NCBI GenBank assembly: GCA_035532535.1
Contig: DATKQT010000031.1
Location: 52,536 to 116,535, forward strand
Reading direction: 5' to 3'
Source of the DNA: Palsa-739 sp035532535
GTDB lineage: Bacteria; Actinomycetota; Thermoleophilia; Gaiellales; Gaiellaceae
Length of the DNA stretch: 64,000 bases
The notes below the pieces were generated by a model, which worked only from the letters and a program-made list of their open reading frames with translations, ran no database searches and had not been told where the DNA came from. Positions 55,373 through 63,998 of this stretch are shown in pieces (the first letter of the stretch is position 1; the number at the start of each line of letters is the position of its first letter). The position numbers and the translations under genes were made by a program.

Positions 55373-56034
55373 GTCAGCACGGCAACGGCGAGCGCGACGC
55401 CGTTGAAGAGCCCGTGCACGATCATCCCCGGGTAGACGCTCTTCGTGCGGTCGCGCAGCCAGGCGAGCGCGATGCCGAAGGGAACGAGGACGAGCAGCGC
55501 CTCCACGAGCCCGTGCGCGAGGCCGAAGCTGATGCCGACGACGACCATCGACGGCCAGCGTCCAAGGAAGGCGAGGAGCGACTGTCCCAGACCGCGGAAC
55601 GTCAGCTCCTCGACCACCGGCGCGACGAGCGCGTACAGCACGACATTCGCAGCGAACGCGCCCGCATGGGCCGGCTCCCAGTGCGTGGGGGTCAGGCCCT
55701 GCTCTTTCCCGGGGCTCTCCGGCAGCGGAATGACCGAGACGATCGCCTCGATGAGATAGATGGCGGCCACTGCGGCGACCGCCAGACCTGCGGCGCGTGG
55801 CAGCGAGCGCGGGAGTCGAAGCGCAAGCAGATCCCGCCGGCCGGCTGCAATCCAGAGCACCGCCCCCAACCAGACGAGGTAGACGATGAGCCCGCCCGCG
55901 AAGGTCGAGTAGCTGTAGACGTCGTTGTGCGCGTTGCTCGACGTGCTGCTCGAGCCGGAGAACCGTGCGGCGTAGTTGAGCGCCGCGAGGAGGCCGACGA
56001 GGCCCGTCCACGCTGCGAGACGTGCGCGATCCAC
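55369..56034 (-). CDS. CPBP-family intramembrane metalloprotease
   Basis: 221 residues with about six membrane segments. The CPBP/Abi motifs are present: EELTFRGLGQSLL (EExxxR), ISFGLAHGLVEAL (FxxxH) and IVHGLFNGVAL (HxxxN). Such proteases resemble Rce1 and can protect against or process small peptides. Substrate unknown. GTG start near the divergent DUF2203 gene. Confidence 0.9.
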   Translation of the reverse strand: MDRARLAAWTGLVGLLAALNYAARFSGSSSTSSNAHNDVYSYSTFAGGLIVYLVWLGAVLWIAAGRRDLLALRLPRSLPRAAGLAVAAVAAIYLIEAIVSVIPLPESPGKEQGLTPTHWEPAHAGAFAANVVLYALVAPVVEELTFRGLGQSLLAFLGRWPSMVVVGISFGLAHGLVEALLVLVPFGIALAWLRDRTKSVYPGMIVHGLFNGVALAVAVLT

Positions 56035-56044
56035 GCGCTGATCC

Positions 56045-56050
56045 TAGGCT
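56045..56050 (+). promoter_or_regulatory. -10 box (TAGGCT) of the DUF2203-mscS-PBP operon
   Basis: TAGGCT lies seven bases before the GTG at 56058, the leaderless pattern. Confidence 0.45.
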
Positions 56051-56057
56051 GTGGACC

Positions 56058-56477
56058 GTGAAGCACTTCAGTCCAGAGGAGGCGAACGCCGAGCTCGAGC
56101 ACGTCCGCCCGCTCGTCGAGCGGATGGTCGAGCACCGTCGCGCGCACATCGCGGCGCTCGCACAGCAGGAGGAGCTCGAGGGCCGCATCCGTGGAAACGG
56201 CGGCGGGATCCCGCCGGCCGTGCTCGCCGACGCGAGTGCGGCGGTCGAGCGCGAGGCGCGTTCTCTCGCCCACGCCGTCGACGCGATCGCCGAGCACGGC
56301 GCCGAGGTGAAGGACGTGGACGAGGGGCTGATCGATTTCCCGGCACTCCATCAGGGCGAGACCGTCCTCCTTTGCTGGATGCTCGGCGAGGACGAGATCC
56401 GCTACTGGCACCGGATCGACGACGGCTTCGCCGGCCGGCGGCCGGTGGAAGAGTTGGACGAGCCCGCGTCGAAGTAG
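56058..56477 (+). CDS. DUF2203 family protein
   Basis: 139 residues: KHFSPEEANAELEHVRPLVE, GRIRGNGGG, VKDVDEGLIDFPALHQGE and CWMLGEDEIRYWHRIDDGFAGRRP (in two parts), the DUF2203 pattern. Function unknown, though often near cell-envelope or division genes. The GTG is fixed by the -10 box seven bases upstream. First gene of an operon with mscS and the PBP. Confidence 0.85.
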   Translation: MKHFSPEEANAELEHVRPLVERMVEHRRAHIAALAQQEELEGRIRGNGGGIPPAVLADASAAVEREARSLAHAVDAIAEHGAEVKDVDEGLIDFPALHQGETVLLCWMLGEDEIRYWHRIDDGFAGRRPVEELDEPASK

Positions 56478-56486
56478 GAAGACCGC

Positions 56487-57212
56487 ATGCCGTCCTGGCA
56501 CCGCATCGTCATCGCCGCAGCAGTCTTCGCCGCCGTGTGGCTGGTGGAGCGCGCCGTCGGCTGGTGGCTCAGCCGTCGCACGCTGCCGCCTGAGGCGATG
56601 ACGCGCTATCGCGTGTTGCGGCGCGCCATCAGCACGGCGATCCTCGTCATCGGCTTCTTCTCGGCGCTGCTCGTCATTCCGGAGGTGCGTGCCGTCGCAG
56701 GGGGGCTCCTGGCCTCCTCCGCCGTGCTGGCCCTCATCGTCGGCTTCGCGTCGCAGCGCACGCTCGCGAACTTCGTCGCCGGCATCCTCATCGCGCTCAC
56801 GCAGCCCATCCGGCTCGGCGACCGTGTGAGCTACGGCGGCGTCGACGGCGTGATCGAGGACATCGGCTTGACGTACACGTTCATCCGCACGACCGACGGG
56901 TCGCGGCTCGTCGTCCCGAACGACAAGCTCGCCTCCGACACCATCCTCAACTCCTCCATCCGCAACCGGGAGACGCTCGCGGAGATCACCGTTCAGCTGC
57001 CGCTCATCTGCGATCTCGATGCCGCCGTCGACGCACTGCGGGATGAGGTGGCCGGGGAGCGCGACGCGGTCGTCGCTGTCACCGGCCTCGACGCAAACGC
57101 CACGGTGACCGTCCGCGCCGCGGCGCCCGACGCGGCCGCTGCGCTGCGACTCGAGAGCGAGCTCCGCTTGCGTGCGCACGCTCGGCTGCGCACGCTCGGC
57201 GTCTTCGGATGA
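56487..57212 (+). CDS. MscS-family mechanosensitive ion channel
   Basis: 241 residues: two or three N-terminal membrane helices, the pore helix LLASSAVLALIVGFASQRTLAN (seen in part), FVAGILIALTQPIRLGDRV and the beta domain VIEDIGLTYTFIRTTDGSRL. A small MscS releasing solutes on osmotic downshift. The stop overlaps the PBP ATG (ATGA). Confidence 0.93.
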   Translation: MPSWHRIVIAAAVFAAVWLVERAVGWWLSRRTLPPEAMTRYRVLRRAISTAILVIGFFSALLVIPEVRAVAGGLLASSAVLALIVGFASQRTLANFVAGILIALTQPIRLGDRVSYGGVDGVIEDIGLTYTFIRTTDGSRLVVPNDKLASDTILNSSIRNRETLAEITVQLPLICDLDAAVDALRDEVAGERDAVVAVTGLDANATVTVRAAAPDAAAALRLESELRLRAHARLRTLGVFG

Positions 57213-59326
57213 GCGCCTACCGCCGCCGCAAGCGCCGCGGCCAGATCCGGAAGCTCCGGACGCGTAAGCGCCTCATCGTCGTCGCGCTCCTCGTCGCCCC
57301 CTTCGTGCTCGTCGCTGCGACACTCGGCGGAGAGGCGGTGTTCGGCTCGAGCTGCAACCTCAGCGCGCTTCGCCCCGTTGCGGTTGGACAGAACTCCGTC
57401 GTGTATGCCGCCGACGGCTCGGAGCTCGGCGTCATCCCCGCCGAGCACAACCGCACGCCGGTGCCGTGGGCACACATCAGCTCGTGGGTGCCGAAGGCGA
57501 CGGTGGCGATCGAGGACAGACGATTCTATGAGCACGGCGGCATCGACCCGATCGGCATTGCGCGAGCCCTTGTTGCCGATGTGCGCGCCGGCAAGATCGT
57601 GCAGGGCGGCTCGACCATCACGCAGGAGCTTGTGCGCAACCTCTATCTCTCGCGTGCGCAGACCCTGCAGCGCAAGCTCACGGAGGCGTGTCTTGCGATC
57701 AAGCTCGGCCGGCACTGGTCGAAACAGCACATCCTGACCGCGTATCTCAACCAGGTGTACTACGGCAATCACGCGTACGGCATCGAGGCGGCGGCGGAGA
57801 CGTACTTCTCCGAGCCTGCCCGCGCGCTGACCCTCGACCAGGCGGCGCTGCTCTCGGGGCTGCCGCAGGCACCGTCTATCTACGACCCGTTCGTCCGGCC
57901 GGAAGACGCCCTTGTGCGCCGCGACGACGTGTTGCACGCGATGCTCGTCAACGGCGACATCAGCTCCGAGCAGTACATCGCGGCACGAGCCGACCGCCAC
58001 CTCGATCTTCACCCGGGCACCCGGTATACGTCGATCCACGAGCCGTACTTCTTCGGCTATGTCGAGGATCTCCTGCAGCAGGCGTACGGGACGAACACCG
58101 TGCGTGAGGGTGGCCTGAGGGTGTACACGACCATTCGCCCCGGATTGCAGCGAGCTGCGACGGTGGCCGTGACGCACGTCCTCGACCGGCCGACCGACCC
58201 GGCGGCTGCGATCGTCTCGATCGACCCGAGCAACGGTGCAATTCGCGCCATGAGCGCGGTGACGCCCGGCAAGACGGGCAACCAGTTCAACTTCGTCACG
58301 AGCGGTGCGCGCCAGCCCGGATCCACCTTCAAGACGATTGCTCTCACTGCGGCGGTGTCGGAAGGGTTGAACCCGTTCACGACGACGTATCTGTCGGCGC
58401 CGTTCTACTACGCGCCGCTGAAGTGGAACGTGCAGACGTACGAGCACACCTATGCCGGCGTCGAACTGCTGTCGAGCGCGACGGTCCAGTCGGACAACAC
58501 GGTGTACGCGCGGCTCGCGCTCGACGTCGGCGCGCAGAACATCGTCGACATGGCGCGCAAGCTCGGCATCCGCACGTCGGTGTTGACGCCGAATCCGTCC
58601 ATCGCGCTCGGTGCGGAGAGCGTGACGCCGCTCGAGGAGGCGAGTGCCTACGCGACGCTCGCGGCGGGCGGCGTCTATTCGAAGCCGATGGCGATCACGA
58701 AGGTCGTGCTTCCCAACGGGAAGGTGGACACGAGCGCCGGCTGGGGAAAGCCGCAGCAAGAGCGCGTCATCCCCGATTGGGTCGCGAGCACCGTCACCCA
58801 GGTGCTCATGCAGAACATGCTCTACGGCACCGGTCGCGGAGCGCACGTTGCGGGCCGCACGGACGCCGGCAAGACCGGCACGACGGACAACTACGCGGAC
58901 GCCTGGTTCTCGGGGTACACACCGAGGCTCGAGGCGACCGTGTGGATCGGCTATCCGCAGGGAGAGATTCCGATGCTCGACGTGCACGGGATCGCCGTCT
59001 CCGGCCCGACGTTCCCGGCCGACATCTGGCACCTGTTCATGGAGACGGCCGACGGGACACGCGGTGACGTTCCGTTCCCGGCACCGACGGCGAAGCCGGT
59101 CTGGCTGCCGTGGAAGGGCTTGTACGAGTACGGCCTCGCGTACGGGACGACGACCACGGCGACGACCACGACAACCGCGAAGCCGAAGCCGACGCCGCAG
59201 ACCGTCGTGACCGTGACGACGCCCACAGTTGCCGCGACGACCGTGGCGACGACCACCGAGCCGCCGCCTGACACGACGACCACCGTGCCGACGACGCCCG
59301 ACACGACGCAGACGACGACGCCCTAG
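57209..59326 (+). CDS. Class A penicillin-binding protein (transglycosylase/transpeptidase)
   Basis: 705 residues: basic N-terminus, one membrane segment, GT51 domain with catalytic Glu102 in AIEDRRFYEHGGID and GGSTITQELVRN, then the transpeptidase with Ser372 of PGSTFKT, SDN, and K555TGTT. The last 60 residues are Thr/Pro rich (TTTTTAKPKPTPQTV and similar), probably crossing or contacting the wall. It polymerises and cross-links peptidoglycan. ATG overlaps the mscS stop. It ends four bases inside the convergent kinase gene. Confidence 0.95.
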   Translation: MSAYRRRKRRGQIRKLRTRKRLIVVALLVAPFVLVAATLGGEAVFGSSCNLSALRPVAVGQNSVVYAADGSELGVIPAEHNRTPVPWAHISSWVPKATVAIEDRRFYEHGGIDPIGIARALVADVRAGKIVQGGSTITQELVRNLYLSRAQTLQRKLTEACLAIKLGRHWSKQHILTAYLNQVYYGNHAYGIEAAAETYFSEPARALTLDQAALLSGLPQAPSIYDPFVRPEDALVRRDDVLHAMLVNGDISSEQYIAARADRHLDLHPGTRYTSIHEPYFFGYVEDLLQQAYGTNTVREGGLRVYTTIRPGLQRAATVAVTHVLDRPTDPAAAIVSIDPSNGAIRAMSAVTPGKTGNQFNFVTSGARQPGSTFKTIALTAAVSEGLNPFTTTYLSAPFYYAPLKWNVQTYEHTYAGVELLSSATVQSDNTVYARLALDVGAQNIVDMARKLGIRTSVLTPNPSIALGAESVTPLEEASAYATLAAGGVYSKPMAITKVVLPNGKVDTSAGWGKPQQERVIPDWVASTVTQVLMQNMLYGTGRGAHVAGRTDAGKTGTTDNYADAWFSGYTPRLEATVWIGYPQGEIPMLDVHGIAVSGPTFPADIWHLFMETADGTRGDVPFPAPTAKPVWLPWKGLYEYGLAYGTTTTATTTTTAKPKPTPQTVVTVTTPTVAATTVATTTEPPPDTTTTVPTTPDTTQTTTP

Positions 59327-59580
59327 CCGGTCGTCGCCGGAGTTGTCGTCGTCTCGGTCGTGGTCGGAACCGTCGTGGTCGGCACGGTCGTGGTCGGCAC
59401 GGTCGTGGTGGTGAACGCCGACGTGGTCGTCGCGGCGAACGTCGTCGTCGGCGCAGGGCGCGTGGTCGTCGCCGGCCGCGTCGTCGCGATGTGGTGGGTG
59501 GTTGTCGGAGCAGCGGTGGTCGTCGCCGGCGCAGTCGTGGTCGTCGACGCAGTCGTCGCTGTGCCGGGCCTCGTGGTCAT
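59150..59580. repeat. Low-complexity Thr-coding repeats meeting tail to tail
   Basis: Plus strand ACG/ACC-rich DNA encodes the PBP tail; minus strand the same kind of DNA encodes the kinase tail. They meet at the shared stop region 59323-59326, giving a long imperfect inverted repeat. A 15-bp unit is repeated three times at 59356-59400 and encodes VPTTT blocks in the kinase. Confidence 0.7.
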
Positions 59581-60585
59581 CGAATGGGAGCGCGGTGACG
59601 GAAGCGTTCCCGCCGGCACGCGGGGGCCGTCGGCGGGCCGCGTCACCGCGTACGCAAGGACGCCGCCGGCGAGTGCGAGGATGAGGAGGACGGCGACAGC
59701 AAGCACGCGGCCGCGCCGCGGGCGCCGCGGCGGCGGCGCAAAGCCGGCCATCACGCGGGTGACCTCGGTGTCGGCCCCGAGTGCAGCTCCGACGCCGGCG
59801 AGCGCGTCCACGAGCGCCGCGCCGTTGGGCGGCCGGGCGGCGGGATCCTTCGTGAGGGCGGCGGTCGCCGTGGCGGCGAGCTCGAGGGGCGCGTCGGGCC
59901 GTATGTCCGTGACGAGCGGCGGCGCTTCGTCGCGATGCTGGACAACGAGCGTCAGTGGATCGTCGGACTCGAACGGCAGCCTGGCGGTCAGCATCCGGAA
60001 GAGGAGGACGCCGAACGAATAGACGTCACTCGCCGCGGTGGCCGGCAGCCCGGCTGCCTGTTCCGGAGAGATGTACGCGGCGGTCCCGAGCACCGTTCCC
60101 GCCTCGGTGAGCGTCCCGTCGCCGGCGGCCATCCGCGCGATGCCGAAGTCCGAGAGCTTCGCGCGCCCTTCCTCGTCGAAGAGGACGTTCGACGGCTTCA
60201 AATCGCGGTGGATGACTCCACGCGCATGTGCGTGCGCCAGCCCGGCGGCGATCTCCGCGGCGATGCGATGCGTGTCGCCGTCGGGGAGCGCGCCGTTTGC
60301 CCGCAGCAGATCCTCGAGCGATCCACCGCTGAGGTACTCGAGCACCATGAACGGCCTGCCGTCCGACTCGCCGTAGTCGTACAGCTGGGTCACGTTCGGG
60401 TCCGCAAGCGCGGCGACGGCGCGGGCCTCGCGTTCGAAGCGCGCGATGTCCTCGTTCGGCGCGAGCAGCTTGACCGCGACGCGCCGCCCGAGCTCGAGAT
60501 CGGTTGCGACCCAGACCTCGGACATCCCGCCGCGACCAATGAGCTCGTCCAGGCGGTAGCGGCCCGCGATGAGCGTTTCCGGCAT
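59323..60585 (-). CDS. Membrane Ser/Thr protein kinase (PknB-like, no PASTA)
   Basis: 420 residues. Kinase domain about 8-265: ELIGRGGMSEVWVATD, Lys39 in VAVKLL, IHRDLKPSNVLFDEEG, SDFGIAR, GTAAYISPEQAAG. One membrane segment (VLAVAVLLILALAGGVLAYAV) near 285-305, then a Thr-rich extracellular tail with VPTTT repeats rather than PASTA domains. Likely phosphorylates cell-wall or division proteins; the adjacent PBP is an obvious candidate (inference). ATG at 60585. Confidence 0.93.
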   Translation of the reverse strand: MPETLIAGRYRLDELIGRGGMSEVWVATDLELGRRVAVKLLAPNEDIARFEREARAVAALADPNVTQLYDYGESDGRPFMVLEYLSGGSLEDLLRANGALPDGDTHRIAAEIAAGLAHAHARGVIHRDLKPSNVLFDEEGRAKLSDFGIARMAAGDGTLTEAGTVLGTAAYISPEQAAGLPATAASDVYSFGVLLFRMLTARLPFESDDPLTLVVQHRDEAPPLVTDIRPDAPLELAATATAALTKDPAARPPNGAALVDALAGVGAALGADTEVTRVMAGFAPPPRRPRRGRVLAVAVLLILALAGGVLAYAVTRPADGPRVPAGTLPSPRSHSMTTRPGTATTASTTTTAPATTTAAPTTTHHIATTRPATTTRPAPTTTFAATTTSAFTTTTVPTTTVPTTTVPTTTETTTTPATTG

Positions 60586-60605
60586 CGCTAGGTTATGGGC
60601 CGATC

Positions 60606-61796
60606 GTGCGGGCTTTACTCACTGTCGAGGATGCGCAGGCGCGGATCCTGGCCAACTGCGCGCCGCTCGTGCCTGAGACGGTGGCGCTCGAGGCGGCCGC
60701 GGGCCGTGTGACCGCCCAGCCGGCGCTCGCCACCGTCGACCTGCCCCCGTTCCCGAGCTCCGCGATGGATGGGTTCGCCCTTCGCTCGGCGGACGTTCCC
60801 GGGACGCTCTCCATTGTCGGGAGCATCGCCGCCGGAAGCCCGGCCGGCGGCCGCCTCGACGCCGGGCAGGCGATGGGCATCTCGACCGGCGGCGTCGTTC
60901 CCGACGGCGCCGACGCCGTGGCCCCGATCGAAGTCGTTGTCGAGCAGGACGACAGTGTCGAGGTGCCGGAGCCGATCGAGGCCGGCACGCACGTCCGGCC
61001 GCGCGGCGGTGACGTCCGCGCCGGCGACCCGGTCGTTCCGGCGCGGGTTCGGCTGAGTGCGGCGCAGCTCGGCGCACTCGCCGCCGCCGGTGTCGCGGAG
61101 GTCGTCTGTGCACGGCGGCCGCGCGTCGCGGTGCTCGCCACGGGAAGCGAGCTCGTCGCGCCGGGGAGGCCGCTCGCGCCGGGACAGGTGTATGAGGCGA
61201 ACGCACTCATGCTCGCTGTGGCACTCGCTGCCGTCGGCGCCGATGTCGAGCGTTTGCCCGCGGTGGCCGACGACGAAGATGCGCATCGCGATGCCCTCGA
61301 GCGCGGCCTGGCCGCCGACGTGCTCGTCACTTCCGGTGGTGTGTCCGTCGGCCCGCACGACCTCGTTCGTCGCATCGAGGTCGAGCTCGGCGTCGAGGAG
61401 GTCTTCTGGCAGGTCGCGGTCAAGCCGGGCAAGCCCGTCGCGTTCGGCGTTCGCGGCCGCACGCTCGTGTTCGGACTGCCGGGCAACCCGGTGTCGTCCC
61501 TCGTCGGCTGCGAGCTGTTCGTCAAGCCCGCGATCCGCGCTTTGCAGGGGCTCGCCGACCCACTTCCCCGGTTCGAGCACGGACGGCTCGCGTCGCCGCT
61601 GCAGCGCAACGCGGCCCGCGACGAGCTCGTGCGCGCACGTGCACGCAGCGACGCCGGCGAAGTCGTCCTCGAGCCGCTCGCCGGCCAGGAGTCGCACATG
61701 ATCGTGCGCGCCGCCGCGGCGAATGCGCTCGTTCACGTCGCGCGGGGCGACGGCATGCTCGACGCGGGCGCAGCCGTCCCGTATCTGCCGATCTAG
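60606..61796 (+). CDS. moeA: Molybdopterin molybdenumtransferase
   Basis: Inserts molybdate into adenylylated molybdopterin. 396 residues: LPPFPSSAMDGFALRS, GISTGGVVPDGADAV, VAVLATGSELV, VTSGGVSVGPHDL, AVKPGKPVAFG and GLPGNPVSSLVGCELFV. GTG start, TAGGTT -10 at 60589-60594. Divergent from the kinase by 20 bp. No other moa/moe gene is in the window. Confidence 0.95.
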   Translation: MRALLTVEDAQARILANCAPLVPETVALEAAAGRVTAQPALATVDLPPFPSSAMDGFALRSADVPGTLSIVGSIAAGSPAGGRLDAGQAMGISTGGVVPDGADAVAPIEVVVEQDDSVEVPEPIEAGTHVRPRGGDVRAGDPVVPARVRLSAAQLGALAAAGVAEVVCARRPRVAVLATGSELVAPGRPLAPGQVYEANALMLAVALAAVGADVERLPAVADDEDAHRDALERGLAADVLVTSGGVSVGPHDLVRRIEVELGVEEVFWQVAVKPGKPVAFGVRGRTLVFGLPGNPVSSLVGCELFVKPAIRALQGLADPLPRFEHGRLASPLQRNAARDELVRARARSDAGEVVLEPLAGQESHMIVRAAAANALVHVARGDGMLDAGAAVPYLPI

Positions 61797-61846
61797 CGCG
61801 GCGCCCCAGTGTGTGGACGGGAGGCAATCCGTCTTGCGCGACTCAC

Positions 61847-63712
61847 CTAGCCGTGTAACGCGCGGCGTGCAGCCTCGGATCCGTGCCGCCGCCGCGCGAG
61901 CACGAGCTGTCTGATCGTCTCCCGGATCGGGCCGCGGGGCGGGCGCTCCGCCGCCGTCGGGTACGGCGCGTAGCGGCCGGCTGAGAGGGCCACGAGCTGG
62001 GCCGCCGCCGCCGCCCAGGCGAGGCCGATGAGGAATCCGGGAGCCGCCGCGTAGCGGAGTGAGTACAGCCAGGCGATGTACCACGGCGCCTCGAACCCGA
62101 GCCCGTAGCGCGCGGCGAACGACCAGATGAGGAGCGCCGGCCCGGAGAAGCCGAACACGAGCACTGCGGCACGGAGGGCGAACGCGCGGCCGCGCACCTG
62201 CGGCAGCCACAGCCACAGATGGAGTGAAGGCAGCAGGAAGATGAGCGCGAACGGGTTCGTGGCCACGACGAGCAGGGCGACGACGCCGAGGGCGAGCAGG
62301 GCGCCCGCATGCCCGGCCAGGATCTCCTCCGGCCCGACCGGCCGGCGGGGGTACAGCCGGTCACGGGCGACGAGCCAGCCCACGGCGGCCAGGATGGCGA
62401 GGCCTGCGAGGGCGGTGGCCGGCCAGTGGACTTCTGTCAGCAGCGGTGGCCGGGCCGCGCCGCCGGGCCAGGCGCCGGCGACCGCGAAGAGGGCGAAGAG
62501 CCCGCCGCACCAGGCCCAGAAGCCGAGACGGCTGCGGTAGCTGCGCAGGGCCGGGGAGATCCGAATCCGCCGCCGGCGGCAGCGCGCGAAGAGGTCGACC
62601 GCTGCGACGAGGAACGGCAGGAGCGCGGCGACGAGCACGATCTCGATCGCCCAGCCGCGAACGACGCGGCTGCCGAGGTAGACGTAGCTGGACGGCCCGG
62701 CCGACAGCGCGATCCCCTGCTCGAGGGCGTCGACGACGTTCTGCGTCGCCCGTCCGATCTGGCCGAGGCGTGCGCCGTCCAGTCCACCCGGGCCGTCCCC
62801 GACACCGCTCGGCGGCCGGTCGGGAGACGTCGTGATCGTGACCGCCGGAATGCCGCGCGCGACGAACGGCGCCTGCTCGTACGCGCTGAACGGGAACCCG
62901 AAGTCGACGAGCTGCTGGAGGGCGCTCGCGCGCTGGGGGTCGGTGCCGGTCTGCGCGGCGATCTGGGCGCGGACCGTCTCGACGAGGCCGGACGCAGGCG
63001 AGCGGGCCGTGTCGCCGGCCAGCTCGAGCCGGGGCTGACCCGTCCCGGCGATGGCGTCGAGGTCGATCACGGCGATGACGTCCTGGCGCTGGGGCGAATC
63101 GGCTGCGAAGGCGGCGGCGCCGAGCCCGCCGTAGGCGCCGCCGTCGGTGGAGAGGAAGAGCAGGGAGTACGGCAGCCGGAGCTGCGCGGCGCCGCCGGTG
63201 GGCGCATAGGCGCGGGCGAGCTCGATGAGCGCGGCGGTGCCGGAGGCGTTGTCGTTCGCTCCGGGGCCGACGCCGGCGTCGTCGCGATGGGCGAGCACGA
63301 CGATCGTCTTGTGCGAGAGACCCCGCTTCTCCACGACGAGGTTGAGGAGGCGCACCCGGCCGTGGCCGGGGATCGGGGCGGAGAACGGCTCCGACTCGAC
63401 CGCGTAGCCGTACGGCGTCAGCTGCCGGGCGAACCAGCGGGCGGCCGCCGCCGCCGCCGGCGTTCCGGGCACCCGGCCTGGGTAGCGGAGAGCGAGGTTG
63501 GCGGCGAGCGCGCGGGCGTCGGTGCGATCGAAGGCGGGCGGCAGGTTCGGCGGCTGCAGCGCAGCAGGTCGCGTGACGCTGAAGGCGAGAACCAGGAGCG
63601 GCAGGCCGACGAGGAGCCAGGTTCCGCGGTAGAGGCGTCCGTTGACGGGGCGGTCGAGGGAGCCGGGTCGCGGCCGGCGCAATGACTGCGGCGCAGGCGG
63701 GACGGCTGCCAC
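61847..63712 (-). CDS. M28-peptidase-like domain with multi-pass membrane C-terminus
   Basis: 621 residues. One N-terminal membrane segment, an extracytoplasmic M28 fold with LAHRDDAGVGPGANDNASG (His and Asp zinc ligands), then about eight membrane segments from residue 330. The catalytic EE of active M28 enzymes is replaced in STDGGAYGGLGA, and a final His ligand is not obvious, so it may be inactive or act differently. Starts at an ATG/GTG at 63712. Function unknown. Confidence 0.8.
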   Translation of the reverse strand: MAAVPPAPQSLRRPRPGSLDRPVNGRLYRGTWLLVGLPLLVLAFSVTRPAALQPPNLPPAFDRTDARALAANLALRYPGRVPGTPAAAAAARWFARQLTPYGYAVESEPFSAPIPGHGRVRLLNLVVEKRGLSHKTIVVLAHRDDAGVGPGANDNASGTAALIELARAYAPTGGAAQLRLPYSLLFLSTDGGAYGGLGAAAFAADSPQRQDVIAVIDLDAIAGTGQPRLELAGDTARSPASGLVETVRAQIAAQTGTDPQRASALQQLVDFGFPFSAYEQAPFVARGIPAVTITTSPDRPPSGVGDGPGGLDGARLGQIGRATQNVVDALEQGIALSAGPSSYVYLGSRVVRGWAIEIVLVAALLPFLVAAVDLFARCRRRRIRISPALRSYRSRLGFWAWCGGLFALFAVAGAWPGGAARPPLLTEVHWPATALAGLAILAAVGWLVARDRLYPRRPVGPEEILAGHAGALLALGVVALLVVATNPFALIFLLPSLHLWLWLPQVRGRAFALRAAVLVFGFSGPALLIWSFAARYGLGFEAPWYIAWLYSLRYAAAPGFLIGLAWAAAAAQLVALSAGRYAPYPTAAERPPRGPIRETIRQLVLARRRHGSEAARRALHG

Positions 63713-63797
63713 GGCGCTCTATAGGGAGATTGGCGTTTTGATTGGCGAAACCATAGGCGCTCTCTTATGCGACGGTCAGTCGAGCCAGGCGCCCAGT
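63713..63797 (-). other. Intergenic region before the M28-like gene
   Basis: 85 bp with lower GC than its surroundings. It must hold the M28 promoter unless that gene is read from the unknown gene upstream. No clear -10 chosen. Confidence 0.4.
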
Positions 63798-63998
63798 TCA
63801 GGCGAGCCGACGGCCCCGGTTGACGCCAGGGCCGCCGTCCACGAGTAGGAACGCACCATCCCGCCACCCGTTCTGGCGTAACTCAAGTCTCCCATCGCCG
63901 TCGGACCGGAAACGTATGTTCTCATTCCGTCCGATCGGGTTGCTTTCGTAGGACATGTAATGCGGCTTGTTGCAAGCCCGTTGACGCGGGCGCGAGTC
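63798..63998 (-). CDS. C-terminal part of an unrecognised gene (or a 52-residue small protein)
   Basis: An open frame entering from the right edge and ending at 63798. The visible protein includes NKPHYMSYESNPIGRNENIR, then FRSDGDGRLELRQNGWRDGA and FLLVDGGPGVNRGRRLA. It alternates like beta-rich repeats (RLELRQNG, AFLLVDGG). Codons such as AAT, GAA, ATA and CGT are commoner than in neighbours. An internal ATG at 63956 could give a 52-residue protein. No family recognised. Confidence 0.5.
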   Translation of the reverse strand, partial: DSRPRQRACNKPHYMSYESNPIGRNENIRFRSDGDGRLELRQNGWRDGAFLLVDGGPGVNRGRRLA

